The notes: generated by a model from the sequence alone, not told the origin. A stretch of DNA of 64,000 nt from Panorpa germanica (GCA_963678705.1 OY783221.1:11470001-11534000), one strand, 5' to 3'; shown: positions 46,065-58,378, counted from the stretch's first letter. Numbers and translations are program-made.

Positions 46065-49050
46065 GTTTAATAATAAAACTTTTTTGCGTTAAATAAATCT
46101 TAAATATATGTAACCAAAATTACTTATTGGTATTAATTACTAACTTATTACATTAAATTACTTATGAAATTATTTATTTAAAATGCACTTCGATTCATAA
46201 AAATGTTGCACTCGATTTGCACTTCTTTTTGATCTACCGGTTTATTAATAATTGACAATAACATTTATAAGACAACTGTAATATTCCAATAGTTATAACA
46301 TTCTGATAGTAACATATTTCGATAGTATATAATAACAAAATAAATTAGAGCTATAAATAATATGCATATTTTACCTTTTAGAAAGCCGTGCTGGTAATAT
46401 CCAATTAATAACAATCACAAATAAAATAACAAACAAAAATAAAACTGTTTATAAATGAACCAATACAAAACACTAACACAATTTGTAAAAGTTTGTTTAA
46501 AATCACTAAAAACTAAACGAACTAAAATTCAAATAAAACATGATAATGTTTAGTGATTACAGGTAGAATTATCAAGATATCAATTAGATTATCAGAAATC
46601 CTAACCGTCATACTTTAAAATTATATTGAATTTATTTAGATAATTATTATAAATAATCAGCTATTATCTCGATTAAATAATTTTTAAGAATTATATATTA
46701 TGTAATGACAGTACGAGTATATATTTAACGTACAGTAGGTGATACGTAATCATAAAATTATCATATTATTAAAAACAAATGAAACAACTTCACTCATAAA
46801 CATCTGTCAAAAATTAACTTAAGTTCGAAAACGAACGACCTCTGTCGTGAGAAACACGAAACCAACTAAAATCAGCATTTCTATCCACAGTCAAAGAGCC
46901 GGCGAGACCGGCAAGAGTTTCCACTGCAAGCGCGTCGCGGATATATTTTATCTCTTACTATCACAATATAATATCATATATATCTTACTCTCTCTTACTC
47001 TATAGTCTATTGAATATTCGCTAAAATATAATGCTTTCTCTTTTACACATTATATTAAACAGGTATATATGTAATCATTTTATCCTACTCTTACAATATC
47101 TGGACCAAGTGCACTAATTTTGTTACTTTTGAAAACATGTAATGTGGTTGTCTATATATTTAAATTTGAATGTTCACTTTTTTATTTTTGATTGACAAGC
47201 ACTGTAAATATATATAACAGCTTACAAAGCTAAAAGTAGCGGGTTCGAGCCCGATCTAGGTAATATTGTTGTTTTCTTTTTGGTCCTTTCTTTGGAGCAA
47301 AGTTGATTGTTGCACGCACTTTACAAATTTAGGAAATCTCCGAGTTAGCAAAGTGTGACTGGATACAATTGACCAAAAGTTGACAACACGTGACAAGGGA
47401 CAGTCAAGAGCCCATAAAATTCGTCTTCCAAAAAATGAAAATAAACAAAATAAGACTAAAAGAAATTGTTATTTTTTAATGAGTGATGTCAAAACAAGGG
47501 GAGGGAGTCCACCAAGAGAATGGCGTGACAATGGTGGGTTTAAAAAACCATAAAATTTGTATGATGTAATTTATGGACAGCAAATTTATGGATTGTATTT
47601 CTGACCTTTTATTAATTTTCCATTATTTTATTTTTCCATTTATCTAGTCCAATATAGCGAGATTCTATTTTAGGTAATTATCCGATATAGCTACACCTTT
47701 TGTTTTGAATCTCATTAAAAAACTACTGCATTTTTGTATGTTTTATGGCATTTGCTGTATACAAAAAACATGTACAAATCTTACGTAATATACATTATAC
47801 CATTTCTTATTTAGAAAAAGACAATATTAATGGTTTTTTAAGTTAATATATCAAATTTGAGGTTAAATAAAAATGGCGTCATATTTCATATTTATTGGTC
47901 AACTTTAATCATAAATAATGTCTATTTTTTAATAAGAAATTATATTATGGAGTAATTTGTACATATTTTTACTATATTAAAAGTGCCAGAAAATATTCTA
48001 AAGTGCAATAGTGTTTTTATAAGATTCAAAACAAAAGATGTAGCTATATCGAATAATTCTCCTACTTTATTATAACTGGTGTATTTTCTCTTACAGAAAG
48101 GTCGGTTTTTTTATTATAGGTAATTTACAACAATGAAGTGATGAGGGCTCCGACCATGCTTGATTAAGTTCCAGATATTTCTACTGGATATAATAGAAAT
48201 TAACTTCAAAACAATTACTTGCTTTCTATGAGAGGTCGTTCCTATAGATACAGATCAAGCAAGCCCAGAACTTCCACTGCCACTGATAACATAAGTCTAT
48301 TTTTTATGTTAAATACAAGAGAACATCTGAAACTATAAACTAGGGGACCATTTGTTTATCCTATCCATAAATAAATAGGGCACCACATATCCAAAGAAGT
48401 TTAAAAAACCTTAAGAATTAATGAACGAATATGTTTTTCTAATTTTTAATGAATTTATAGCTTCTCATTTCTTTAACAACAGCTTTAATTAATGAACTAT
48501 AAATCCAAGTTATAATCAAAACAATATGGCGGATCACGAACCTATTATTTCTATCATTAATCCTATTAAAAATTTTAATTATAAATCTATTGGGTAATGA
48601 TATTATATTTTTATTTCGCCGGCATATGAGCTTGCAGGTTCACGAGTGCCGATGTAGCTCCGCATCAGATTCATTGACTTCCTTCTACTTGCCTCATGCC
48701 GTATATCCCCTCCGCCAGCTTACACCAGTTTCTCCCACTCCCCCTCGTAACATTCGAAGCATTATGTAAGCTGTCAACTGAGTGCAGCAGTACCGAGCAC
48801 TCGATTCGAAGTAACGCCGTATCGGCATTCGCAGTGGCGTACTACTTAATCTAAAAGCGAGGGTAATTGTAGATATTTGATGATGTATTCCTAGTTGGAG
48901 ACTGAGGCCTACTGTCCAAGTAGCGTCACTTTACAAGCATGGTTTCGTCATTTACCGCTTGTTTTACGCTTTCTTGTAGCTTGCATTTAAATAAAGATGG
49001 CTCTGTAATACTCTTTTAAAAATTACGGTCCGACAGTCAATTTTGTTCAA
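46065..49050. other. Non-coding stretch, AT-rich then locally GC-richer
   Basis: No supported gene. A lone B-box-like GGTTCGAGCCC at 47241 has no tRNA fold. A GC-richer patch at 48617-48850 contains no useful reading frame that I recognise. Confidence 0.4.
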
Positions 49051-49054
49051 ATTA

Positions 49055-49248
49055 TTAAACATTAATCATTCGGTGGACTGATTGAAGTACTAAATCATCC
49101 TCTGATAACTCTCTTGCTGCAACAAACAATCTGCGGTTAATGTTCTTTCGATTTCGATGTATGGATGAAGCCAATACATTCTACGTCTGATTCATCGTCT
49201 TCTATTAAAAGCGTATGCTATAATCACATCATCTTCATCACTTGACAT
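49055..49248 (-). pseudogene. PIF/Harbinger transposase N-terminal fragment
   Basis: From an ATG at 49248 the minus strand reads MSSDEDDVIIAYAFNRRR, a stop, IRRRMYWLHPYIEI; after a frameshift it continues NRRLFVAARELSEDD and QSVHRMINV before a stop at 49055. An RRR(R)MYWVHPI segment followed by LxxELxxDDxxFxxxYRM is the standard start of PIF/Harbinger transposases. The rest, including the DDE domain, is absent. Segments at about 49166-49192 and 49345-49374 form an imperfect inverted repeat (GAAGCCA...CTACRTCTGA), possibly linked to the element's end. Confidence 0.8.
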
Positions 49249-49379
49249 TTTCCCAATGAAAAAAGTGTTTTCAATGCTAAACTTAAGAGAAATGACCCTA
49301 TTTGCAGCTTCCATGAAGCTTGTATGACGTTACGTGGACAGAACTCAGATGTAGAATACGTCTGGCTTCATGCAACCTA

Positions 49380-50525
49380 CAAATGATGCTGTCGTGTACA
49401 TTAGCGCTAAGGATTTGTGAGGTATATAGGTTTTCAGTACGCGTGATGGAAACCAATGAAACATAATATTATTACCTGTCAATCAATTTGCGATTGATGT
49501 AACAGGCCTTTAACAGTTAAACATATAACGCTTCAATATTATAAGTATCAACGACTAGTGGTAATATCTAACTCAATTTAGTGCACTTAATAAAAATTTT
49601 AATTTGAGTTTCTTAATATTTTCTTTGTCGTTGCTCAACCTTTTCAAGTAATATTGCTTTAATCTTAGACTAATTCAATGCAAAACAATTCATCGTATAC
49701 TATTCTCACTCCCCCCTCGCTTTACATCACCCAATACTGTCACTTCCCCTTTCTTCAAATATCTTACCAGCTAAAGCAAATCCAAGTTATAATTAACCCG
49801 AAAAGGGCTTCGACGTTAAATAAATTAAATTAAAAAAAGAAAACTAAAAATTGCTAATACATTATTCTTTTTTATCGACCAAGTTAAAATTAAAACCATA
49901 GAGATCTAAGAATAGAGTGCGCAAGAGACTGAATACTGCGAGAAAAGCAAATAAGAGATAGCCGCGAAAGTCCTCTGTACCTCTTTAGGGCCGAGTAATG
50001 TGATTGACTGCCGCGCTAACGACGTCTGCTTGCTTGTTTACCTCCTACCTTACCGCCAATCAACCAAGCCAGCAGCAGCGGTTCGGCTAGGAAGAAACAG
50101 ATAGAACTCTCGGTATGCTATCTCTCGCTTTGCCTTTATCGCTTCCTCTTACACGCGGCCGTACACTTCGCGTACCATATTCTTATATCTCTATGGTTAA
50201 GACAGTCCGCAATGATCCTGCATTTTATAATATTTAATGGACATAACTCTTGTGTTAAATATGACCGTGTTTTGGTACACGCACGCCACTGCTTTATTGA
50301 GCTGACCTGTCTAATGAATACTTGAAATAAAATTGAGAATATAATAACCGCAATTAAATGAACAAAAAAATACTTACAATAAATAAATATATTTATTACG
50401 GGTACTTTATATGAACAATTTATTGCTTAATTAACTACATTGTTCGAAAACTATTCAAATTGAATTTAAAAAATTAAATTTCATTGTTACCAACATAAGT
50501 AGATAAAATTAGTTTTATTAAAAGA
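49380..50525. other. Non-coding stretch
   Basis: No supported gene or repeat copy. Confidence 0.4.
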
Positions 50526-50533
50526 GCAGTTAT

Positions 50534-50557
50534 GTCTGTGTCTGTGTCTGTGTCTGT
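50534..50557. repeat. (GTCTGT)4 microsatellite
   Basis: Four perfect 6-bp units. Confidence 0.95.
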
Positions 50558-50712
50558 GACATTGAAGACATATTTCTTAATTTGAAGGTCTTGCTATCGT
50601 TTATAACAAGTGTGTCACACCAGCGACCCAGTGCGTCAATTCTTAGGAGGATCGCGAATATCGGTGCAGATCTTGGTGGTAGTAAGAAATTGGTCAGTAG
50701 TGTAACAATAAC

Positions 50713-50764
50713 CTCTTCTTCTTCTTTTCTCCAAATTTCGTATAATTTGGAAAAAGAAGAAGAG
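50713..50764. repeat. Short-loop hairpin in CTT/GAA sequence
   Basis: The left arm CTCTTCTTCTTCTTTTC...AAATT (50713-50737) and the right arm AATTTGGAAAAAGAAGAAGA (from 50744) pair over about 21 bp with one 4-nt bulge and a 6-nt loop. Confidence 0.75.
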
Positions 50765-50799
50765 ATGATTTTAAGGGTAATGAAATTTAAAACATAATT

Positions 50800-51430
50800 T
50801 AAATCAACATTTTTTTTTAAGTATTTAAATTTAAAAAAATTATATTATTTAACCAGTGAAGCGAATTTGTAAATGTATTGCAAATTAAAATTTGCTGCAC
50901 AATTTTTAATTATTAATTATAACTGTTACGTAAACAATATTACCTAATATTTTTTTAAAATACATTTATTTTTTTCCTGCTATATTTTTATAATTTCTTC
51001 ACAATCCGATTTTAAACTTTTTTCGTTTAAGGACGTTCTCAAGAACCTCATTTTCCTTACGATCATCTTGAAAAAGTAAATATGTATATTTATAAGTGTC
51101 CTTTATACGTAGTAAAAGTATCAATACTCATTGCGCTACTAAATTTTTAGATTTTCTCTGTTAAAATTTGCATTCTTAATATTTGAATCCTACAGCGACC
51201 TATGTTGAAGCAGTTGGTTTGTGATATAACAATTTTTGATTATTGTTGGCAATTGTTGATTTGATTTTCGAATTACAATTCGTTTTTTCATAAAATATAT
51301 TAAAAATAAGTTGCTTTTAAACGATTTTGACTTCATTCACGTATCCTGTTCATCAGCTATTCACTTAGAGAGATCTTCCTGTAGGTTGAGCGCAACTGCG
51401 GCTTGAGAACGTCTTAAAATCAAATGTATT
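50800..51430. other. Non-coding AT-rich stretch
   Basis: No supported gene. Confidence 0.4.
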
Positions 51431-51450
51431 ATTTGAGTATATGGTATTAT

Positions 51451-52071
51451 TTATTATATTAATTGTGTGCCTTTCGGCTTTACAATCTACATTATTATAT
51501 TTCTTAATGCATTTCATATAAATTCAAAGTTAAAACTAAACTTAAACTATTCTAGACTATTACTACTTCGAATAGTACTTTCGGTTTCTTTTTTTCTTGA
51601 TCCTCGCTCTTCATGTCCCCTACTCCTCCTTTATTCACACCGTTTCCTGCTTCTCCTTACTTATTGCCTGTATCTTCATCTATCTTGCCTTCCTTGTCTC
51701 CTCTCGACAAACCCTCTATTATCTTTTCACTATCCTTCCTGCCTTCTCTCTTCATTTTCACTTCTCCACTTATGTCTATTACAGGCATAAACGCTCTATC
51801 TTTACTATTTCCTCTTGACTCTCTTACTTTACTATTTCTTCTTGACTCTCTTCCTTTACTATTTTATTATTGTCTCTATCTCCGTTATCCACCTCTTGTC
51901 CTTATCTCCTTTCCGAAAATCCTCTATTTTTCTGTACTGAAGTTTAACTGTTTCCTCGCTACTTCTTTCTTTCTCCTGCTTTCCTTCACTGCCACCCTTT
52001 AATAGCTGGCCAATATTCATTTCGCTCACTACTTTTTCCTTACACTCAAACTTAATGTGCTCCAGAGTCCA
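51451..52071 (-). mobile_element. Purine-rich retroposon (LEHIKF family), subfamily B, complete with 16-bp duplication
   Basis: Flanked by the perfect direct repeat GAGTATATGGTATTAT at 51435-51450 and 52072-52087. The sense strand is minus. Right after the duplication, TGGACTCTGGAGCACATTAA gives LEHIKFECKEKVVSEMNI, then QLLKGGSEGKQEKERSSEET, KLQYRKIEDFRKGDKDKRW and ITEIETIIK before a stop near 51880. About 430 bp of further purine-rich, then AT-rich 3' sequence ends with GCCGAAAGGCACACAATTAA and an A/T tail. Length 621 bp. Because other copies start at the same place, this is probably the full 5' end. The encoding potential and mobilising LINE are unknown. Confidence 0.9.
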
Positions 52072-52089
52072 GAGTATATGGTATTATAC

Positions 52090-52478
52090 ACATTTTGTGT
52101 TTCCCGGGATTGTATTCTACAGCAAGAGAGTCACAGCGCACTCGATTTCCCCGAGCTTCATTACGAAATATAGCTCAAGTCATAACAGATTATTTCACCT
52201 TCTGTGAAAACAATGCCACAATAGACAAATACGTTGTTTGCAACAAGATATCAACAATTAAATATTTATATCATAATGGCTTCAGCTCGTTAACAATGAA
52301 TGCCAGTTAATGCCAGGCTGTTCATGGTCTTTACGTTGGTCTATTGTTTGCTGCAATGCAAGCAAAAACATTAAACATCACCATTGTTCTTGCCCGGAGC
52401 AATCAAAATATTTATATTTTTATTATAAACAATAGTATTTTATAAATAGGTTACTATCACGTATGTCGTAGATCTGCC
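52090..52478. other. Non-coding stretch
   Basis: The frame at 52095-52310 has no recognised motif. Nothing supported. Confidence 0.4.
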
Positions 52479-52481
52479 TTA

Positions 52482-52964
52482 GGCCCTCAGCACACGACGC
52501 GACTGGGTGCAAACCTTAGCCCCGAATCTACCCGAACCGAATGTCATTACAACTGTGTTGTTAGTAAAAGAACGAACGTGTTTACGAGTGAGATAAAGCA
52601 GACGGCACGAACGTAACTAAACTGGTTTTGAGCATATATTCAGCGACTAGATTTCTCGGTCGCAAGGTATTGTTGGTTTCATCAACAGAAATGTTTACGA
52701 ATACTATTGAAAAATATTTAAATACATACATACAATCAATTATAACAAAATAGATCCCCTGTTTTGCTATTGTTAAAAATTCACACGGATACACGGCTCG
52801 ACATGGCCTGTGCTCGTTTTCGTAGAAAACTTCGTTTCGCGTTTAGTTTGCAATCAGTCGACTCGTGTGCCTTTCCTCGTGTTTTATCTCACTTGCATAC
52901 AAGTTTGATCTCTCACTAACAACAGTTGTAATCACATTCGCTTCGGGTAGATGTGTGGACGCCC
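52482..52964 (+). mobile_element. PIF/Harbinger-type MITE, family I, complete copy
   Basis: A 483-bp element with TTA on each side (52479-52481 and 52965-52967). The termini GGCCCTCAGCACACGA and, reversed, GGGCGTCCACACATC are imperfect inverted repeats. Inside, ACCCGAACCGAATGTCATTA (about 52537) is mirrored by the reverse of the segment ending CTTCGGGTAG (52950), giving a long subterminal inverted repeat of about 80 bp that could fold back. No transposase is encoded. Confidence 0.8.
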
Positions 52965-52969
52965 TTATT

Positions 52970-54110
52970 CTTTGATTTAATACAAATCATATGAGCCTAA
53001 TCATTTTAAAATTGACAGCGTCGTTTTTATGGAAAACGAAATCAAAATTTTGTAATTTTAACACGTGCTCTTATGGAGAACTTATTTGGTTTAAAATCCA
53101 AACCAAACCTCATAAAAAGAAATCAAAATTAATGACCACGTCGTTATCGATATATTATTATTTGAAATGTTTGTTTTCAATCAACTGGAGAGATGAATCG
53201 AAGAGTAACAGTGATGTGGCAACAGCGCTTTCATCTTGCTACATCTGCAATGTATTATGAGATTAACAGTCAGCACAGTTGCTACGATCATATCTGTATT
53301 ACTATGGATGTGTTTAAGAGCAGTCAGACTGCGCCTCCACAAAAGTTTTCAACTGGGACAAAACACTTCGCCTATCTTATATTCGCAGTGCACTAAACTA
53401 TACTTTTGAATAAGACTATGAGTGAAAATCTACCTTAAATCGTTCAGCGATTAATTGAATATACAGCTCACATATCTATATGTAAAAGTATGCATAAAAT
53501 CCCATGGAATATCGATACGAGTAATGTGTGTTGCATACAAATTATTACAAGGCGCTTTATTCATCTTCTACTGAATATGTTACCCATTTATAACGAATAT
53601 TTTGTTAGAATGACGTGTCTAAAACAGTTTGAAGTTAACTATTGCCTACTGTCGGGAGTTCAGGGACGCGACAACCCCCGAATCTACCCTCTTTTTAGCA
53701 TCCCTCCGATGTGAAATTCGTCTCTCTCTTTCTTTATCAAAATCATCACTATGTGCAGTACGCCAGACCTGCGCAGTACTGAATAATCAGATTATACTCC
53801 GTACATTCAGATTCAGAACCGAAACACTATATATCCCGATCTACTATTCCCGATAATAGTCCAGGAGATTTAGAACTGCGTAGACACATAAGCACCCCAA
53901 TGAAAGAGTTGAAACTTGAAGCGTCTATAGGGTCCACATTGCTTGCATCAAACGCATGGCATTTATTTAATAAAATGTGGAATGAAGGAAAGTAAAGTGA
54001 AGGGAAGAAAAAGATAAGTCGTTTGCAGAAACAGCTACAATTTTTAGTATAATATGTATGGTACAATTCTACAAATATCAACCCCATTTGACCGCTCTGT
54101 CACTCCTTGA
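52970..54110. other. Non-coding stretch
   Basis: Several overlapping short frames (52991-54087) lack recognisable motifs. A GC-richer patch at about 53645-53720 remains unexplained. Confidence 0.4.
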
Positions 54111-54123
54111 AAAGGATAAATAG

Positions 54124-54408
54124 TTATTAATATTTTTATTTTAATGGTTTTGCCATGTGGCTCTACATTCTTGTGCCTTAACTCATTTATTTACATGTCA
54201 TTGTGCTTAATTCAATTTTGATCCTTATTAAATCTCCACAGTCTCACTCCTTCCAAACGAATAAAAAGAATATATAAATTTATCTTTATAAAAATAAAAA
54301 CAATACTTCTACTGCTACTGCTTCGCTCCTTCTGCTACTCTCTCTCCTGTTTCTTCTCTACCATTTCTTCTTTTTCCTCCCTCCTTTTCTCAATCTCCGC
54401 CATCCACC
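54124..54408 (-). mobile_element. Purine-rich retroposon (LEHIKF family), subfamily A, 5' truncated, 10-bp duplication
   Basis: Flanked by GGATAAATAG at 54114-54123 and 54409-54418. The minus-strand sense reads RWMAEIEKRREEKEEMVEKK at the 5' end, so it lacks the LEHIKF start, and ends with the same 3' UTR as 19218-19490. The A-rich end faces 54124. Confidence 0.8.
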
Positions 54409-54419
54409 GGATAAATAGA

Positions 54420-55752
54420 GAGCTATATGAAAACTGCGGGTATACGTATTTACAATACGTTTAAAATCGAAAACTGTAAAAAACGTGCTGTACATTGCCA
54501 TGTGAACCTAGCCTTAGCTCCTGTTTGTTAATATTTACCTATATTAACATGAAAAAGAATATCAGCGAAAAAGTTACAAAATAAGGCTCTATATTCTGTT
54601 ATAATTCTTGTGTCTTCTTCCTTCAAACTCTGGAAAACGCTGGAAACTCTCTCTCTCCTAGATCTTGTTGTAACTGGTTGAATGCATTTTACATTAAAGC
54701 ATTCATACAGACTTTCTCTGATATCTTTTACTCCAAAATTTCAATGCCCTTGACCAAAACCTATACTGCATAAATATGTTTCATTATTTTAGACAAAGTT
54801 CTAATTTTCCTGGTCTATAACCTTCACATAGTCACCCTTCTACTGTGGCATAGTAGAATCCTTAACCCCTTAGCATTCCATTCAGAAGAAATATTGAAAT
54901 CCCCAAAGGAGGAATTCGGACAGATTCGCTCTGCGTGCATATTAAACTTATTAGAACACATAAAAATAAAACGATTTGATGGCTTTTAAGGGATGAATTT
55001 TAAGCTGAAATAAGATTCCGTTGATTTTTTATTATCTGTCAATATTTACTTACGTATTTATAAAATGTATAGGAGTAAAATGTATCTTTATGTATCTAGA
55101 TACAATTGTTTAACACAGTGAAACGTATTTAGATACTTAGTAGGCACAGTTTATTAAATGTAGTTCCAGCGTGGTATAGTATAGTCAGAACATTTACTTT
55201 TGTCAGAAATTCAAAACCTCTGCACACGAATACCCACACATACTATCAAATATTTTCGGTTACGATGACCTGCCAAAGTTGCAAAGTGCATGCAATCACC
55301 ATCAAAGATTAAAAACTCCCGTAGTGTATTCTAGACTACTCGAAATAATTTTACGCGCAGCGTTGCCGGATCACTATTAACATTAACCATGAAAAGAATG
55401 TGTTAGAATTAAAAATAATGATAACTATATCTCGAATACTAAACGGTGAAGTACTATTTTTTTTAAATTTGTTTAGAAAACATTTTTCTTTACTTTCCTA
55501 CATTTTCTCAAAATTCTATCGAGAGATATTTTGTGTATAATAGAAAATATTTGAGCGGACAGAGAGGTGAGCCTGAAAATTACTAACTTTGATATTAATT
55601 ATCTCGGATTCTAAACGGTCAAAACTTCTGAAACTTCGGGATTTATTAGTTAACGTTATTCTTAGCTTAAAAATTAGTTTAATATACTAATGTTCTTTTC
55701 CTTTCCTAATATTTCGAGAGCATTTACATTGTATGTAATTTTAATTCGTGTG
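54420..55752. other. Non-coding AT-rich stretch
   Basis: No supported gene or repeat copy. Confidence 0.45.
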
Positions 55753-55760
55753 CTGGTTGT

Positions 55761-55958
55761 CAGTGCCGAATTTAGAAGTGTGGAGTCCCTGGAGCAGCGA
55801 AGGAGCGGAGGCCCCTAATTATTTTCCGAATAAAAGGAATAATTTGTTTCCGTCAAGTCTTTCAAAAATTTAGTGGTTTGATCTCTATTGTGGATGCCCC
55901 TTTCTTGTGGAGACCCCGGGGCTGTAACCTCGTCTGCCCTCTCTCAAATCCGGGCCTG
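55761..55958. mobile_element. hAT-type MITE with 8-bp target-site duplication
   Basis: The left end CAGTGCCGAATTTAGA and the right end, reversed, CAGGCCCGGATTTGAGA are terminal inverted repeats of hAT type. The flanks CTGGTTGT (55753-55760) and CTGATTGT (55959-55966) are an 8-bp duplication with one mismatch. The 198-bp interior is GC-richer and non-coding. Confidence 0.85.
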
Positions 55959-55969
55959 CTGATTGTATG

Positions 55970-57400
55970 CACACCTCTCCCCACCCGTTGATGCTGGCCA
56001 TGTGAATTTATGTATGCTTACCTTAAAAGAAAAGTTTTTATCAACGCAATAAATTTAATTAATAACAACCCAGGTATAAAATTGCCGTACAGTGCAGTTT
56101 CAACTTATTAGGTTGCTACAAGTTATTTTCAAGGTTAATTTTCTACCTCTCTTATAAAAACTAGCTAAAATCTGTTACGCTTCGCTTTGGCTCAGTCTGT
56201 TATGAAATGAATGGAAAAGTAAATAAAGACGATCAACTAGAAAGAAACAAAAGAAATGAATGAAGAAGTGCAATGTTGTGTCAAAATTTCAAGTCAATCG
56301 ACAGACTACTTTTCGAGTTTTGCAAAAACAAACATACGCTTGCTGAATTTTTATATATAGATTATCTAGCAGTGTTAAAGTCACAATTGTTAACTTGCCA
56401 CAAGCTAATTTCCAAGGTTTATTTTCTACTTTCCATATAGACATTACATTTTCACCTTTGCTAGCTTATTATAAGATAAGTGAAGTGTTACAATGCGTAA
56501 CATTTTCTACCTGAGATACTGTGCAAATGTAGACCTTACTAGTTTGCTTCAAGTGTTACATTTTAATAGTGAAAAAAGGTAGCAGAGGATAATAGTAAAA
56601 GGAATGCACCATAGGCAAATGCGCATAGAAGTCGTAGTATCCTGATAATCGATGTGTGGACATCAATGAAATCGATAAGAATATATCGATTTTTTTCACT
56701 CCACAAATTCAGAAATGTGTGATTTCATATTTGGTTGAGCACCATCAAGATATAGCCAACCATATTTCAGTTACACTATATCAAATAACTGTATAACCAA
56801 CCGATGGTCGCTATCTACCTACCGGGGTGTAAAACAGTCTAAAACTTCTTCTAGAATTTCTGCAATTCTGGAAACATTATCGGGATAAAGTCTTTTACAG
56901 AGATATACTTTTAAAGTTCTAACAATTTCTTATTCTTTTTTATTTTTTGCTGATTCTTGTTGTTTTTTCAAATAAGACATGAACTCTTTCGCGACTCAGC
57001 CGTGAAAGAGTTTTGTAAGTATTGGTAGATCGCTGATAAAAGTACAGAAGAAGTTTGTTAGGCAAACGTTTGCCGTTGGCATAACGAAAGTTATATGCAA
57101 ATGTCTAGTTTTTATTGAAAAATACTCAGTAAAAAGTTAATGGAAAAGTAATATTTTAAACCTAAGTAAAGTGGATTCCTGATTTTGCTGAACTTACTTA
57201 GAACAACCCACAAACCACATAATAAATAGACGATTCACTGTGAACAAATAATTTCATCCATTTTGAGCTGTATGAACCCATTACCAGGCGTAAGAAGAAA
57301 GCAATCTATCTCATTCCAATAGTTGTAAAGCATTGCGAGTGACCTCTCTGTTTGAAAACTTAAATTTTTGACATTAGATTTGTTTACACTAACCTACAAA
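55970..57400. other. Non-coding stretch
   Basis: No supported gene or repeat copy. Confidence 0.4.
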
Positions 57401-57406
57401 TGTATT

Positions 57407-58053
57407 AATCGGCTTGTGTCCTATGTCTTAATTTCTATAAAAGTGTACTATATATTGAAGAAGTGGGCTACTAGAACCTTATTTTTTCATAACTCCTTAT
57501 ATGTTAAGAGATATTAACAATTAAAAAAGTCATTTTGTCTCTTTAATTATTAAAGGGATTCAACGTTGTACACATTCCAAGTGCATGTGACATCACAATC
57601 CTTGTGTAAGGTTACCAACCTTACAGCTCATAAATCTCTGCTATATGTATTTATATATCAAAATATCAAATATTATTTACAGCTATTTCAAGGAACAATC
57701 AAATTTCAATATTATCTATCTGTCTATATTATATGTCTGCCTTAGCAGGGTTTAATAAAATAAAAACTTATTATTCTTTGATTTTACTTGATTATTTCAA
57801 CTACCAACAGCTACAGAATATTACCACAGCACTGACCTACTCAACAAATAACTGACGTTAAAATGCAGTTCACGTCATACAAATATGGCTGACCATTTCT
57901 AGCGCTAAAACTACAATTCAAACTTTCAATTGCCATAACTCCGTCAATATTTAGATATTTAATAAAATAGACACGCCAATACACATTTATTAGCATCAAT
58001 TTCAATCAACAATTGAAAAATCGACCACTAAAAAATGAGGACACAAGCCCATT
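57407..58053 (-). mobile_element. TIR element, family M, copy D
   Basis: Reverse-orientation copy from AATCGGCTTGTGTCCTATG to GAGGACACAAGCCCATT, collinear with copy B. TATT immediately precedes and follows it (57403-57406 and 58054-58057), a possible 4-bp duplication not supported by the other copies. A short insertion of TATCTGTC-type sequence lies near 57715-57735. Confidence 0.88.
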
Positions 58054-58089
58054 TATTTGTTTATTGGCGATATAGTGATGGAAGTTAAG

Positions 58090-58290
58090 AGAAAATGACT
58101 ACAATGGTAAGGACATAGAGAAAGAACCCAGCTGATGAGCTTATGAAAGTGAATACATGTGTGTGAGGAAGACTCAAGAAGAAGTGAAAAGAGGAGGATA
58201 GAAGATGACCTAAAGAGGATAGGTGTGAAGAATTGGAAAATATTTTAAACGAGGTCAGTGGTTTACATGGGAAGTAGTGCCAAGATGATG
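58090..58290 (+). mobile_element. RTE-like LINE 3' end
   Basis: GTGAGGAAGACTCAAGAAGA, ACCTAAAGAGGATAGGTGTG, AAGAATTGGAAA and AGTGCCAAGATGATGATG follow the layout of RTE-type C-termini (R.G.P...W.D.LKxIGVKNWxxxAxDR..W) and their GATGAT tail. The frame is broken by stops and shifts. It abuts the M element at 58053. Confidence 0.65.
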
Positions 58291-58378
58291 ATGAAAATTG
58301 ATACTTTGCAGTGGAGTAGCTAAAAATATCGGGCCCTTGTGTAAACATGGTCAGCATGAAAAGCATATGAATTATGTA

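Noticed and set aside
47220..47270. Possible tRNA gene suggested by GGTTCGAGCCC
   Set aside because: Only the B-box-like arm is present; no A box, anticodon stem or acceptor pairing could be laid out. At most a SINE relic.
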